Assembly (NCBI RefSeq): GCF_001636315.1
Contig: NZ_KV440949.1
Span: forward strand, 3,776,973-3,840,972
Reading direction: 5' to 3'
DNA from: Neobacillus mesonae
GTDB lineage: Bacteria; Bacillota; Bacilli; Bacillales; Cytobacillaceae
Length of the DNA stretch: 64,000 bases
The position numbers were made by a program, and so were the translations under genes. Below the pieces are notes generated by a model that worked only from the letters and a program-made list of their open reading frames with translations, searched no databases and was not told the DNA's origin. Below, one piece after another: positions 53,051 through 62,250 of this stretch (position 1 is its first letter; each line of letters begins with the position of its first letter).

Positions 53051-54340
53051 ATGTCAAAAGGGGAAGTGTCCTATACAACCAGTCATCGTAAGAAAGCGTT
53101 GGCCCTATCCATCATTCCTGGGCTCGGGCAGATTTACAACAAACAAATCTTAAAGGGTGTTTCGTTCCTCATTTTGAGTGCCGCGTTCATCTTTGTGTTT
53201 AAAGATTTATTAAATATCGGCTTATGGGGTCTCGTTACTTTAGGTGAAATTCCATTTGAAGATCACTCGATTTTCCTATTGGTGTACGGGATTTTAGCGC
53301 TTATTGTCATTGTTTTCGGACTTGGCTTCTATATTTTTAACCTGCGGGATGCCTTTAAAGTAGGGAAAAAACACGATACCAATGAGCCCGTTAGCTCTGT
53401 TAAAGAACAGTACCGAAACCTTGTGGACAATGGCTTTCCTTATTTAATTATGTCTCCCGGATTTTTACTGTTAGTTTTCGTTGTTATTTTTCCGATTATT
53501 TTCGTTATTTTACTTGCATTTACAAACTATGACCTCTATCACTCCCCGCCAGCAAAGCTTGTTGATTGGGTAGGTTTAAAAAACTTTGTTGAAATATTTA
53601 AAGTCGATATGTGGCGTCAGACCTTTTTCTCTGTTTTAGCATGGACATTAGTATGGACGTTCGTCGCGACGACTTTTCAAGTGGCGTTAGGGATTTTCCT
53701 AGCGATTATTGTCAACCAAAAGGATGTTAAAGGTAAGGCGATTATGCGGACTGTGTTCATCTTGCCGTGGGCGGTACCTGCATTTGTTTCCATCCTTGTT
53801 TTTGCTGGGATGTTTAATGAATCATTTGGGGCGATTAACCGGGATATACTTGGCTTTTTCGGAATTGAAGGGCTGCCGTGGATGACGGAACCGTTGTTTA
53901 CTAGGATTGCGTTAATCCTAATTCAAACATGGCTGGGATTCCCGTTCATTTTTGCGATGGTCACTGGTGTCCTGCAGTCGATTCCGCAGGATTTATATGA
54001 AGCTGCCACAGTTGACGGGGCATCCAATTTGCAAAAGTTTAAAAACATTACTTTGCCGCTTGTGTTATATGCGACAGCACCTGTATTGATTACACAATAT
54101 ACGTTTAACTTTAATAACTTCAACATTATTTACCTATTTAATGGCGGCGGACCTGCTGTTTCCGGACAAAATGCAGGCGGTACAGATATTCTGATTTCTT
54201 GGATTTATCGTCTGACGATGACATCGGCTCAATATTCTAAGGCCGCAACACTGACAATGTTATTATCGATTATCGTCATTACCGTTGCCATCTGGCAGTT
54301 TAGAAGAACAAAATCATTCCAAGAAGAGGATATGATGTAA
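53051..54340 (+). CDS. mdxF: Maltodextrin ABC transporter permease
   Basis: A 429-aa MalF-type permease with eight predicted segments: two short N-terminal ones (about residues 30-60 and 75-100), then the six-segment core. The EAA loop reads EAATVDGASNLQKFKNITLP near residue 317. Start ATG 53051 with AAAGGGGAG; the frame open to 52994 overlaps hairpin 2. Its stop touches the mdxG start. The ATPase (MsmX type) is not in the window, as usual for Bacillus. Confidence 0.93.
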   Translation: MSKGEVSYTTSHRKKALALSIIPGLGQIYNKQILKGVSFLILSAAFIFVFKDLLNIGLWGLVTLGEIPFEDHSIFLLVYGILALIVIVFGLGFYIFNLRDAFKVGKKHDTNEPVSSVKEQYRNLVDNGFPYLIMSPGFLLLVFVVIFPIIFVILLAFTNYDLYHSPPAKLVDWVGLKNFVEIFKVDMWRQTFFSVLAWTLVWTFVATTFQVALGIFLAIIVNQKDVKGKAIMRTVFILPWAVPAFVSILVFAGMFNESFGAINRDILGFFGIEGLPWMTEPLFTRIALILIQTWLGFPFIFAMVTGVLQSIPQDLYEAATVDGASNLQKFKNITLPLVLYATAPVLITQYTFNFNNFNIIYLFNGGGPAVSGQNAGGTDILISWIYRLTMTSAQYSKAATLTMLLSIIVITVAIWQFRRTKSFQEEDMM

Positions 54341-55183
54341 ATGAGTATAAAAAGGCAGAAAATCATCAGACTGACATTAACTTATCTAGTGGTTTTGGTT
54401 ATGTTTGTGATTATTCTTTATCCGCTGGCTTGGATTATCGGGTCATCGTTTAACCCAGGGCAAAGCTTGTCAGGTTCTAGTATCATTCCAAAGAATGCGA
54501 CACTTGATCACTACAAAGAGCTTTTCAATATGGAGAAAAGCAATTATGTCTATTGGTATATTAACTCGCTGAAGGTAAGTATTTTAACAATGGTGTTTAC
54601 CGTTATTCTTGTTAGTTTAACAGCCTATTCTTTTTCTAGATACCGTTTCGTCGGCCGGAAAAATGGGCTTGTCACCTTCTTAATTTTACAAATGATTCCT
54701 AACTTCGCGGCGCTAATTGCAATTTATATTTTAGCAACGCTTACTAAATTAATTGACTCACATTTAGGTTTGATCCTTGTGTATGTCGGCGGGCAAATCC
54801 CAATGAACACATGGCTGATGAAAGGGTACTTGGATACGATTCCGAAAGAGCTTGATGAGTCAGCGAAGATCGATGGGGCCGGACATCTGCGGATTTTTTT
54901 CCAAATCGTAATGCCGCTTGCAACACCGATTATTGCAGTTGTTGCCTTGTTCGCCTTTATCGCGCCATTTGCCGATTTTATCATCGCCAGCATTTTACTT
55001 AGAACGGAAGAGAATTATACGCTCGCAGTCGGGCTTTATGACCTTGTTGCGAAGCAGTTTGGTGCTGAATTTACGACCTTTGCTGCAGGTGCTGTGTTAA
55101 TTGCTGTGCCGATTGCGATACTCTTCTTGTCCTTCCAGCGCTTCTTCGTATCAGGATTGACAGCAGGCGGTACAAAAGGGTAA
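54341..55183 (+). CDS. mdxG: Maltodextrin ABC transporter permease
   Basis: A 280-aa MalG-type permease with six segments. The EAA loop is ESAKIDGAGHLRIFFQIVMP near residue 172. MIPNFAALIAIYILA and the TAGGTKG C-terminus are MalG features. No gap to mdxF. Pairs with MdxF to form the channel. Confidence 0.93.
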   Translation: MSIKRQKIIRLTLTYLVVLVMFVIILYPLAWIIGSSFNPGQSLSGSSIIPKNATLDHYKELFNMEKSNYVYWYINSLKVSILTMVFTVILVSLTAYSFSRYRFVGRKNGLVTFLILQMIPNFAALIAIYILATLTKLIDSHLGLILVYVGGQIPMNTWLMKGYLDTIPKELDESAKIDGAGHLRIFFQIVMPLATPIIAVVALFAFIAPFADFIIASILLRTEENYTLAVGLYDLVAKQFGAEFTTFAAGAVLIAVPIAILFLSFQRFFVSGLTAGGTKG

Positions 55184-55228
55184 GTGTATTATATTACTAT
55201 TTAGCTTCCTTTGAGAGGGGAGAATATT

Positions 55229-56278
55229 ATGACCGTAACGATTAAAGATGTAGCAAGGCTAGCAAATGTGGCACCTTCAACGGTCTCAAGGGTGATTGCA
55301 GACAGTCCGCGTATAAGTGAAGAAACGAAGCAAAAAGTGAAAGATGCTATGGAACAGCTTGGCTATCATCCTAATTTAAATGCTAGAAATCTGGCAAGTA
55401 AATCCACACAGACGATTGGTCTTGTGATGCCAAGCTCGAAGGATGTCGGCTTTCAGAATCCCTTTTTCCCAACCGTCCTGCAAGGGATTAGCGAGGGAGC
55501 GCAGGAAAAAAATTATGCCCTGCATATGACGACAGGTAAATCAGAAGCAGAAATTCTTGAAGCTGTCATCCAAATGGTACAGGGAAGACGAGTGGATGGC
55601 GTTGTCCTGCTTACCTCAAGAGTTGAGGATAAGGTAATCTCTTATTTGCGAAAAAGAAAATTTCCATTTGTCTTGATTGGGAAGCCACACAAAAATATTG
55701 AGGAAATTACTCATGTAGATAATGATAATGTCGGTGCAATGAAAGAAGCAACTAATTACTTAATCCGATTAGGACATCAGCAGATTGCCTTTATTGGCGG
55801 AACGACAGAGTTGATTGTAACCGTGGACCGGCAGGATGGCTATGAAAAAGCGTTGCATGAAGCAGGCATTCCGGTAAAACATGAATATATTGTTCATGAA
55901 GCATTTTTACGGGAAGGCGGTCAGGAGGCGGTCCGTGAATTAATGGCACTTGAAGAGCCGCCGACAGCCCTTGTAGTTGCCGATGACTTCATGGCGCTTG
56001 GTGTTCTGAATACTCTTGATGAATTGGGAATAAGAGTTCCGGAGGATATTTCAATTGTCAGTTTCAATAATGTACTGCTTGCGGAAATGGCCAAACCGCC
56101 ATTAACCTCGGTAGATATTAATATATTTGAGCTCGGTTACCAAGCTTCGAAAAATTTAATCCAAATGGTTGAGAATGAGAAAGAGCCAAAGAAACGGCTG
56201 ATTATTTCGCATCGTTTGGTGAAGCGCTCATCCTGTACCGAGCTAAATACAGCTAGGATTGGGAAGGATTTAACATGA
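55229..56278 (+). CDS. mdxR: LacI-family regulator of the maltodextrin genes
   Basis: A 349-aa LacI/GalR regulator: IKDVARLANVAPSTVSRVIA at residues 5-24, then a ligand-binding core with GRRVDGVVLLTSR and FIGGTTELIVTVDRQDGYEKAL. Start ATG 55229 after GAGAGGGGAG. Its stop overlaps the start of the alpha-glucosidase gene (ATGA). Expected to bind the site at 51531 and respond to maltose or maltodextrin; Bacillus MdxR-type proteins can also activate. Confidence 0.88.
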   Translation: MTVTIKDVARLANVAPSTVSRVIADSPRISEETKQKVKDAMEQLGYHPNLNARNLASKSTQTIGLVMPSSKDVGFQNPFFPTVLQGISEGAQEKNYALHMTTGKSEAEILEAVIQMVQGRRVDGVVLLTSRVEDKVISYLRKRKFPFVLIGKPHKNIEEITHVDNDNVGAMKEATNYLIRLGHQQIAFIGGTTELIVTVDRQDGYEKALHEAGIPVKHEYIVHEAFLREGGQEAVRELMALEEPPTALVVADDFMALGVLNTLDELGIRVPEDISIVSFNNVLLAEMAKPPLTSVDINIFELGYQASKNLIQMVENEKEPKKRLIISHRLVKRSSCTELNTARIGKDLT

Positions 56279-57945
56279 AAAAATTATGGTGGAAAGAAGC
56301 GGTTGCCTACCAAATTTATCCCCGCAGCTTTATGGATTCCAATGGGGATGGGATTGGCGACATCAATGGAATTATCTCTAAGCTTGATTATTTGAAGGAT
56401 TTGGGAATTGATGTGATTTGGGTTTCCCCAATGTACCAATCTCCAAATGATGATAATGGTTATGATATCAGCGACTATCAGGAAATCATGGCCGAGTTCG
56501 GGACAATGTCGGACTTTGATCTGCTGCTAGACGAAACGCATAAGCGCGGGATGAAACTGATCCTTGATCTTGTCATCAATCATACCAGCGATGAACATTC
56601 ATGGTTCATTGAATCCCGCTCATCAAAAGATAGTCCTAAGCGCGATTGGTATATTTGGCGTGATGGGGAAAAAGGAAAAGAACCGAATAACTGGGAGAGT
56701 ATTTTCAGCGGTTCGGCCTGGGAATACGATGAACAAACCGATCAATATTTCATGCATATTTTTTCGAAAAAACAGCCAGATTTGAATTGGGAAAACAAAG
56801 CTGTTCGATCTGAATTATATAAAATGATTAATTGGTGGCTTGATAAAGGAATCGACGGCTTCCGTGTGGATGCAATCAGTCACATTAAAAAAGAAGCGGG
56901 TCTTAAGGATATGCCGAATCCAAAAGGACTTAAATATGTTCCGGCCTACGACAAAATGATGAATGTGGAAGGGATCCATACCTTTCTTCAGGAGTTAAAG
57001 GTAGAAACATTCTCTAAATACGACATCATGACCGTCGGTGAAGCGAACGGAGTAACGGTTGAGGATACCCGCGATCTAGAGCTTTGGGTAGGCGAAGATG
57101 AAGGCAAGTTTAACATGGTATTTCAATTCGAGCATCTCAGCCTGTGGGATGCAGAGAAAAAGAAAGAGCTTGATATTGTTGAATTAAAAAACGTCTTGTC
57201 ACGATGGCAAAAGGCTCTCGAGGGTAAGGGCTGGAATGCGCTGTTTATTGAAAACCATGATAAAGCCCGGGTTGTCTCCACTTGGGGAAATGACAAGGAA
57301 TACTGGCGGGAAAGTGCTACTGCCTTTGCAGCAATGTATTTTCTAATGCAAGGGACGCCGTTTATTTATCAGGGTCAGGAAATCGGCATGACTAATGTCC
57401 AATTTGCTTCGATAGATGAATATGACGATGTTTCCGCGAAGAATATGTACCGCTTGAAACGGGAAGAAGGAGTGCCGCAACAGGATATTATGGAAATCCT
57501 CTGGGCTTCCGGCCGCGATAACTCACGCACCCCGATGCAATGGTCAAATGAAGAAAATGGCGGATTTTCAACCGGAACTCCTTGGCTGAAGGTGAATCCG
57601 AATTATAAAGAAATCAATGTCGAGGGACAGCAAAAAGACGCTGATTCAATCTTGAATTTTTACAAAAAAATGATTCGCTTGAAAAAGGCAAACGAGGTAT
57701 TTACTTACGGCACATATGATTTGCTGTTAAAGAATGATCCGCAGATCTTTGCTTATACCAGGACGCTGAAGGATGAGAAGGTAATGGTCGTCGCCAATCT
57801 TTCTTTAAGTGATGCGCTTATTAAAGGATATACCTTTAACTATGATCAGCTGTTGTTAAATAATTATGAAGTAAATGTGCATGAACCGATTCGGGAACTT
57901 AACCTGAAGCCGTATGAGACAAGAGTTTACCGAATAAAAGATTAA
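56275..57945 (+). CDS. Alpha-glucosidase (GH13, MalL type), second copy
   Basis: A 556-aa GH13 enzyme: WWKEAVAYQIYPRSFMDSNG, DLVINHTSDEH, GFRVDAISHI (nucleophile Asp), MTVGEANG (acid Glu), IENHDKAR. It is clearly paralogous to the gene at 47901, but regions near the active site differ (DAIS versus DVIN), which may mean a different preference for alpha-1,4 or alpha-1,6 bonds. Coupled to mdxR by ATGA and ended by a strong terminator. Confidence 0.93.
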   Translation: MKKLWWKEAVAYQIYPRSFMDSNGDGIGDINGIISKLDYLKDLGIDVIWVSPMYQSPNDDNGYDISDYQEIMAEFGTMSDFDLLLDETHKRGMKLILDLVINHTSDEHSWFIESRSSKDSPKRDWYIWRDGEKGKEPNNWESIFSGSAWEYDEQTDQYFMHIFSKKQPDLNWENKAVRSELYKMINWWLDKGIDGFRVDAISHIKKEAGLKDMPNPKGLKYVPAYDKMMNVEGIHTFLQELKVETFSKYDIMTVGEANGVTVEDTRDLELWVGEDEGKFNMVFQFEHLSLWDAEKKKELDIVELKNVLSRWQKALEGKGWNALFIENHDKARVVSTWGNDKEYWRESATAFAAMYFLMQGTPFIYQGQEIGMTNVQFASIDEYDDVSAKNMYRLKREEGVPQQDIMEILWASGRDNSRTPMQWSNEENGGFSTGTPWLKVNPNYKEINVEGQQKDADSILNFYKKMIRLKKANEVFTYGTYDLLLKNDPQIFAYTRTLKDEKVMVVANLSLSDALIKGYTFNYDQLLLNNYEVNVHEPIRELNLKPYETRVYRIKD

Positions 57946-57950
57946 ATATA

Positions 57951-57989
57951 AGACGATTCGAGGGGCGAGACCTTGAATCGTCTTTTTTT
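57951..57989 (+). terminator. Terminator of the mdx operon
   Basis: Stem AGACGATTC/GAATCGTCT, 15-nt loop, T7. Confidence 0.9.
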
Positions 57990-58110
57990 GCTTGGTTCTT
58001 TTGGAGTTTATTTAGAGGTCTTTAAAGAGGAATAAAACACCGTTTTGATAAGGAAAATCACAATCTTTTTGAATCGGTTATAGGCAGTTGGGAGACTGGA
58101 ATCCAATTAT

Positions 58111-58190
58111 GCGCACTATAGAAAGTTCATAAGTGCGCGGAGTCAGAGAAATATCTAATCTCAAGCGCACTATAAGAAGTTTCATAATGA
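58111..58190. repeat. Two-copy remnant of a 54-bp inverted-repeat array (F)
   Basis: GCGCACTATA occurs at 58111 and 58165. ATAAGTGCGC at 58129-58138 is the inverted arm, with an 8-bp linker before it and a 26-bp spacer after it. The layout (10-bp arm, about 26, 10-bp arm, about 8) follows arrays A to D. It runs up to the stop codon of the MATE gene. Confidence 0.7.
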
Positions 58191-58192
58191 AC

Positions 58193-59554
58193 TTACGCCG
58201 GAACTCCAGCTTTCCTCCTCATTATCCGCTCCCAAGGCTTCATGAGCCAACGCTTCGTGGCGAAAATGCCTCGCAGCCATTCGTCTGTACCTTGGGCAAG
58301 CCAAATTCCTAGCAGGCCTAATCCATAATGAATACCAAGCAGGTAGCTTAAGGAAACGGCTACTCCCCACATGGAAACAATTCCAATAACGACAGGGAAG
58401 CGGACATCGCCGGCGGACTTTAATGAGCTCATCAAGACGATATTCATTGCTCTTCCAGGTTCGACGAAAACGATTGCCCATAAAACAGGTATTCCAACAG
58501 CAATAATGCTGGGATCCTCGGTAAATGTCTCTAAAATTGGCACTCCGGTTAGGGCGATAATGATGGAAGTCACCAGCGAAGCGACCATGGCAATTTTTAG
58601 CGTGCGAATGCCGCGATGAAGTGCCCGATCAAATTGTTTGGCCCCGATATAGCGCGCCACCAACAACTGCGTTCCTTGGGCAATTGCCAGCGTGAATAGG
58701 AAACAGACCATGTTAATATTTAAAATGTACACCCTTGCTGCAAGAGATGCTGTTCCAAGCGAAACAACAATACTGGTGATGACAAGCTGGGATAATTGAT
58801 ACGAAAGGTTTTCGCCAGCGGACGGAATTCCAATAGCAAGCACCCCTCTAATATCCTCTTTTTTCGCATCAATGACATCTTTTAATGTGAGCTTTAAAGA
58901 AAGTCTATTATACACAAGGAAAATTAATGCGCAGACAGCAAAAGCGCGGGCGGCCACCATAGCCCATGAAACGCCGGTCACGCCTGTAACGGGGAGTCCG
59001 AATATGCCGCCGATGGCAATAATATTTCCCCCTAAACTGATGACATCCATAATGATGGTAACGACCATCGACTCTTTAGTATAGCCATAACTCCTTAACG
59101 TGGCGCTTAATGCCAGGGAGATGGATTCAAAAAAGAGCGAAATCCCGCATATTTGGACAAATATGCGGCCGTAATCAAAAACCTTCCCGTGAATATCAAA
59201 TAATCTTAATAGATGTTCACCGAAGGAAAAGACCAAGACTGCAATGATCAGGCCGAACCAAAAATTTAATCCGAAAACAGACCGAGATAGCTGCCGTGCT
59301 TTATTCAACCGGCCGGCTCCAAGATTTTGGCTGATTAGGACGGTTGCTCCAATCGAGGTAACGTTAAAAACTAATATAAAGATATTTAACAGCTGGTTGG
59401 CAACGCCAACCCCGGCTGCCGCAGCATCCGAATAATGGCTGAGCATAAAAGTCGCCATAATGCCCATTCCCATATGAAGGGCGAGCTCAATAAAGAGCGG
59501 CCAAGAAATACTGAATAAGGTTTGTTCTTGATATTTTGTTGTTTGTTCCTCCAA
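58193..59554 (-). CDS. MATE-family efflux transporter
   Basis: A 453-aa, 12-segment MatE-type exporter. SISWPLFIELALHMGMGIMA at the N-terminus and the ATVLISQNLGAGRLNKAR segment after helix 2 repeat as LLVARYIGAKQFDRALH in the second half, the usual two-fold symmetry. Likely a Na+ or H+ driven drug/metabolite exporter; substrate unknown. The start lacks a very strong ribosome site (GGAG within AAAAGGAGTT). Confidence 0.88.
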   Translation of the reverse strand: MEEQTTKYQEQTLFSISWPLFIELALHMGMGIMATFMLSHYSDAAAAGVGVANQLLNIFILVFNVTSIGATVLISQNLGAGRLNKARQLSRSVFGLNFWFGLIIAVLVFSFGEHLLRLFDIHGKVFDYGRIFVQICGISLFFESISLALSATLRSYGYTKESMVVTIIMDVISLGGNIIAIGGIFGLPVTGVTGVSWAMVAARAFAVCALIFLVYNRLSLKLTLKDVIDAKKEDIRGVLAIGIPSAGENLSYQLSQLVITSIVVSLGTASLAARVYILNINMVCFLFTLAIAQGTQLLVARYIGAKQFDRALHRGIRTLKIAMVASLVTSIIIALTGVPILETFTEDPSIIAVGIPVLWAIVFVEPGRAMNIVLMSSLKSAGDVRFPVVIGIVSMWGVAVSLSYLLGIHYGLGLLGIWLAQGTDEWLRGIFATKRWLMKPWERIMRRKAGVPA

Positions 59555-59683
59555 GTTGTAACTCCTTTTTTCTAGTAAATTAGTAAAATTATATATTTCA
59601 TTTTACTCTTTTTCGGAGCAGTTACAATTCTAAAATCTGCATATCTCAATGATACGCAAGCGGACAGGCTTGGAGGAATACTT

Positions 59684-59727
59684 GAAAAAATAAATGCTCC
59701 TGCCGGTATCACCTGCAGGAGCATTTA
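59684..59727 (-). terminator. Terminator of the YuzC-like gene
   Basis: Perfect 12-bp stem AAATGCTCCTGC/GCAGGAGCATTT, 11-nt loop and a T-run on the minus strand. Confidence 0.88.
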
Positions 59728-59730
59728 AAG

Positions 59731-60120
59731 TTATTGGCCCCATTTCATATTAATGTTTAACGTACAACAGTCATTGGGGCTGCTTGGGCTGGAATTTGTC
59801 GATAGTTCAAATTGTACACCTGAGGGGTTAAATGTGGTTTTTACAGGAACCTTTAGGCTAATGGATTTAATCAGCCGATCCACCTCATCTTGTTTTCCCT
59901 GCTGGGCGGCATCCATCACTTTCTTGGAAAATTGCAAATTACCTAATCGGTCTAGCAGGATACTTCCTTGCTGCATCAACAGCTTGAAGGATTGGATTGA
60001 ATGGGAAAAAATTTTTGTATCCACAGGCGGGTACGTCCGAGGCGGATGAAAGGTCATCATATTGGTTGGATATGACGGCAAATAATGATAGGCCGGATAA
60101 TGATAAGAGTGGTAATACAC
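59731..60120 (-). CDS. Tyr/His/Pro-rich spore-associated protein, YuzC-like
   Basis: A 129-aa protein. The first 35 residues are rich in Tyr, His and Pro (YYHSYHYPAYHYLPSYP). The rest is a helical segment (SIQSFKLLMQQGSILLDRLG, then FSKKVMDAAQQGKQDEVDRL) and a strand pair ending CCTLNINMKWG. That order recalls YuzC-type inner-coat proteins of Bacillus. A canonical sigmaK promoter lies upstream. I start it at the GTG 60120, ten bases from GGAAGGGAAC; a GTG at 60129 is too close. Confidence 0.7.
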   Translation of the reverse strand: MYYHSYHYPAYHYLPSYPTNMMTFHPPRTYPPVDTKIFSHSIQSFKLLMQQGSILLDRLGNLQFSKKVMDAAQQGKQDEVDRLIKSISLKVPVKTTFNPSGVQFELSTNSSPSSPNDCCTLNINMKWGQ

Positions 60121-60160
60121 AATGATCACGTTCCCTTCCGTTTAAAAACACAAGGCATTA

Positions 60161-60188
60161 TAAGGTATGTTTTTAGAGGATTTTAAGT
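60161..60188 (-). promoter_or_regulatory. sigmaK promoter of the YuzC-like gene
   Basis: Minus strand AC (60188-60187), 17-bp spacer, CATACCTTA (60169-60161): an exact match to AC-N17-CATANNNTA, the late mother-cell promoter consensus. Confidence 0.65.
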
Positions 60189-60211
60189 ACTTTGTACCTT
60201 TGGGAGAGAAA

Positions 60212-60227
60212 CGTGATACATATCACC
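60212..60227 (+). promoter_or_regulatory. Fnr-like palindrome upstream of ctaA
   Basis: CGTGA-TACATA-TCACC, eight of ten fixed Fnr-box positions, with a perfect inner palindrome GTGATACATATCAC. No clean -10 lies 41 bases downstream, so its use is uncertain. Confidence 0.35.
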
Positions 60228-60295
60228 GTAATGATTGTCTTTATCTGATAAATTTGTGAATAGATTGAATATTCATTTAATTCGGAGGTGGAAAA

Positions 60296-61240
60296 GTGAC
60301 AATCAGACGGTTATCCTTTATTTGTATAGTACTTACTTATTTACTCATTGTGTTTGGCGGTTATGTAGCTTCATCCGAATCGGGCATGGGTTGCGGGCCG
60401 GAGTGGCCGTTATGTAATGGAAAGGTGATTCCGACGTTACAAGGTGAAACATTAATTGAATTTATGCACCGGGTGATTGGGGCGGTACTAGGTGGATTAT
60501 CGATTATCTTATTTTTCAAACTGATGCACGAAAAAAATGGTTATACAGCCCGCTTTATCTCTGTGATGATGATTGGTTTGTTAATTATTCAGGTGCTTCT
60601 TGGTGCGGTAGTGGTGGTATTAGATTTGCCATCAATTATTATTACCATTCACCTGCTCGTTGCGGCGGTTTTTTTGGCCTGCTTAATATGGATTTGGCGA
60701 AACTCCGGAGATAAGGAACGGGTCTATTCCGTGTTTTTTAAAGCGGTGGAACACAAAAGAATTACGATGCATATAAACATCCTGATCTTTCTATTACTGC
60801 TTACGCTTGCCTTTGGGGCTTATATTAAGCATGAAACCTATGGATTAGCCTGCGGTTGGATCGGCTGCCGCCAATCATTTTTACCATCTACAACTCCGGA
60901 ATGGCTGCAAACCATTCACCGCGGCTTAGCGGTTATGACTGCCGATTATATTCTCCTGCTTACATACTGGGCGTTTGTAAGGAAATGGGGGAGGGGCTTG
61001 CAAAGACGTTTTCTGTTGTGTTTATTGTTTGTAATCCTCCAACTTGTCATTGGCGTTGTCGTAATTGAGACATTGGTCGCGATTCCGTGGGCCGTCTTTC
61101 ATCTTGCAATCGGTACCGTTCTATTTGCTTTTGTCAGCGAGGCGAGGTTCTATGCAGGAGATCGTATGCTGCAATCCATCGCAAGTAGTACAGCTGTGGG
61201 GTATTGGCATGGAGGACAGGACCGGAGAAGCATGGATTAA
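60296..61240 (+). CDS. ctaA: Haem A synthase (COX15/CtaA family)
   Basis: A 314-aa, eight-segment protein. Landmarks: a Cys pair in CGPEWPLC (about residue 32) and a matching second pair CGWIGCRQ in the second half, and His ligands in EFMHRVIGA (about 60), ITIHLLVAAV (about 121), TIHRGLAV (about 212) and VFHLAIGT (about 275). It converts haem O to haem A for aa3 oxidases. It has no ctaB or ctaC-F beside it, so it is probably a stand-alone or extra copy. GTG start after GGAGGTGG. Confidence 0.88.
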   Translation: MTIRRLSFICIVLTYLLIVFGGYVASSESGMGCGPEWPLCNGKVIPTLQGETLIEFMHRVIGAVLGGLSIILFFKLMHEKNGYTARFISVMMIGLLIIQVLLGAVVVVLDLPSIIITIHLLVAAVFLACLIWIWRNSGDKERVYSVFFKAVEHKRITMHINILIFLLLLTLAFGAYIKHETYGLACGWIGCRQSFLPSTTPEWLQTIHRGLAVMTADYILLLTYWAFVRKWGRGLQRRFLLCLLFVILQLVIGVVVIETLVAIPWAVFHLAIGTVLFAFVSEARFYAGDRMLQSIASSTAVGYWHGGQDRRSMD

Positions 61241-61246
61241 TCAATA

Positions 61247-61278
61247 AAAGCGTCTGAAAAGTATCAGGCGCTTTTATC
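61247..61278 (+). terminator. Terminator of ctaA
   Basis: Stem AAAAGCGTCTGA/TCAGGCGCTTTT with one wobble, 5-nt loop. Confidence 0.85.
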
Positions 61279-61302
61279 ATTGAGTTTAGCTAACGGCAAA
61301 GT

Positions 61303-61380
61303 TTACTGTCGGAAAGAGTGGTATAACTGTCGTATAAGCGATTGTAACTGTCGGATACACCAAAATAACTGTCGCCCTGA
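61303..61380. repeat. 21-bp direct-repeat array G (4 copies)
   Basis: TAACTGTCG recurs at 61303 (TTACTGTCG), 61324, 61345 and 61366, exactly 21 bp (two helical turns) apart, in the gap between the convergent ends of ctaA and the LiaG-like gene. Unlike arrays A to F it has no inverted arms. Confidence 0.8.
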
Positions 61381-61383
61381 GCC

Positions 61384-62250
61384 TTAAAAAATCCGAATGA
61401 TGCCGCTTGAGACATCGAGGTCAATTTTATGTTTTCCAGTGCCGTGGGTCCCGTGGATTTGTTTTTTGCTTCCGCCGTTTGAGGTCAGTGGAAAATCATT
61501 GGTTATAAAACCGCTGTCCGCCTCTCCATTTAGGGTGAAGTCGGCATCATCAGGTAAATCCAAATCCACCATTCCCGAGCTGACATCGATTTTAACAAAA
61601 TCAGTTAATTCATCCAGTTGAACCTTTAATCTGCCAGAAGAAAGGTCTACCTCCAATGCCCCTTTATAATGCTTGATATTCAGATTTCCAGAGCTGAAAT
61701 CAAAGGAACCGGTTTTGGTTGTTAAGGTATCGATACTAACATTTCCTGATGAACCTTCATGGGTGAAATTCTTTACATCCAAGTTTTTTAAATGTATATT
61801 TCCGGAACCAATGTCAATGGACAATTCCTCTAATTTCATCGGAGTATTTTTGGACGCTCCGGAAAAAGATAGACTCCCTGAGCCTATATCAATGACCATG
61901 CTCCGGTCATAATCTTTGGGTAGATAGATTTTAAGTTTATTTTTCTCTGAAAATGACAGAAAGTTAAACCCATTGAACCACTTCTTTTTAAGGGTCACCA
62001 CTACCATATTGCCTTTTTCAGTGACAGTCAGCTTTTGTTTTCCATTATATACTGTTTTTAAATCAGGCCGATCCTCGGGAATAATTTCTGTACTGACGCT
62101 GCCGGCATCGACCTTAATGACTTTAATATTTTTTGAAATCGCCGCTTGCCCGTCAGTGATACCGGCACCAAACCAATTGAATTGGAATGACTGATTAAAA
62201 ATAATGTATACCCCCGTAATCACTAACAAAAGAATGAATATACGCTTCAT
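61384..62250 (-). CDS. LiaG-like DUF4097 beta-repeat protein
   Basis: A 288-aa membrane-anchored protein: N-terminal helix (about 4-20) and a long beta-helix-like region with repeated 'DIGSGSL', 'DFSSGNL', 'DLSSGRL', 'DVSSGMV' motifs typical of the DUF4097 family. In B. subtilis LiaG is made with the LiaFSR cell-envelope stress system; here no liaFSR genes are adjacent. It is monocistronic. Confidence 0.85.
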   Translation of the reverse strand: MKRIFILLLVITGVYIIFNQSFQFNWFGAGITDGQAAISKNIKVIKVDAGSVSTEIIPEDRPDLKTVYNGKQKLTVTEKGNMVVVTLKKKWFNGFNFLSFSEKNKLKIYLPKDYDRSMVIDIGSGSLSFSGASKNTPMKLEELSIDIGSGNIHLKNLDVKNFTHEGSSGNVSIDTLTTKTGSFDFSSGNLNIKHYKGALEVDLSSGRLKVQLDELTDFVKIDVSSGMVDLDLPDDADFTLNGEADSGFITNDFPLTSNGGSKKQIHGTHGTGKHKIDLDVSSGIIRIF

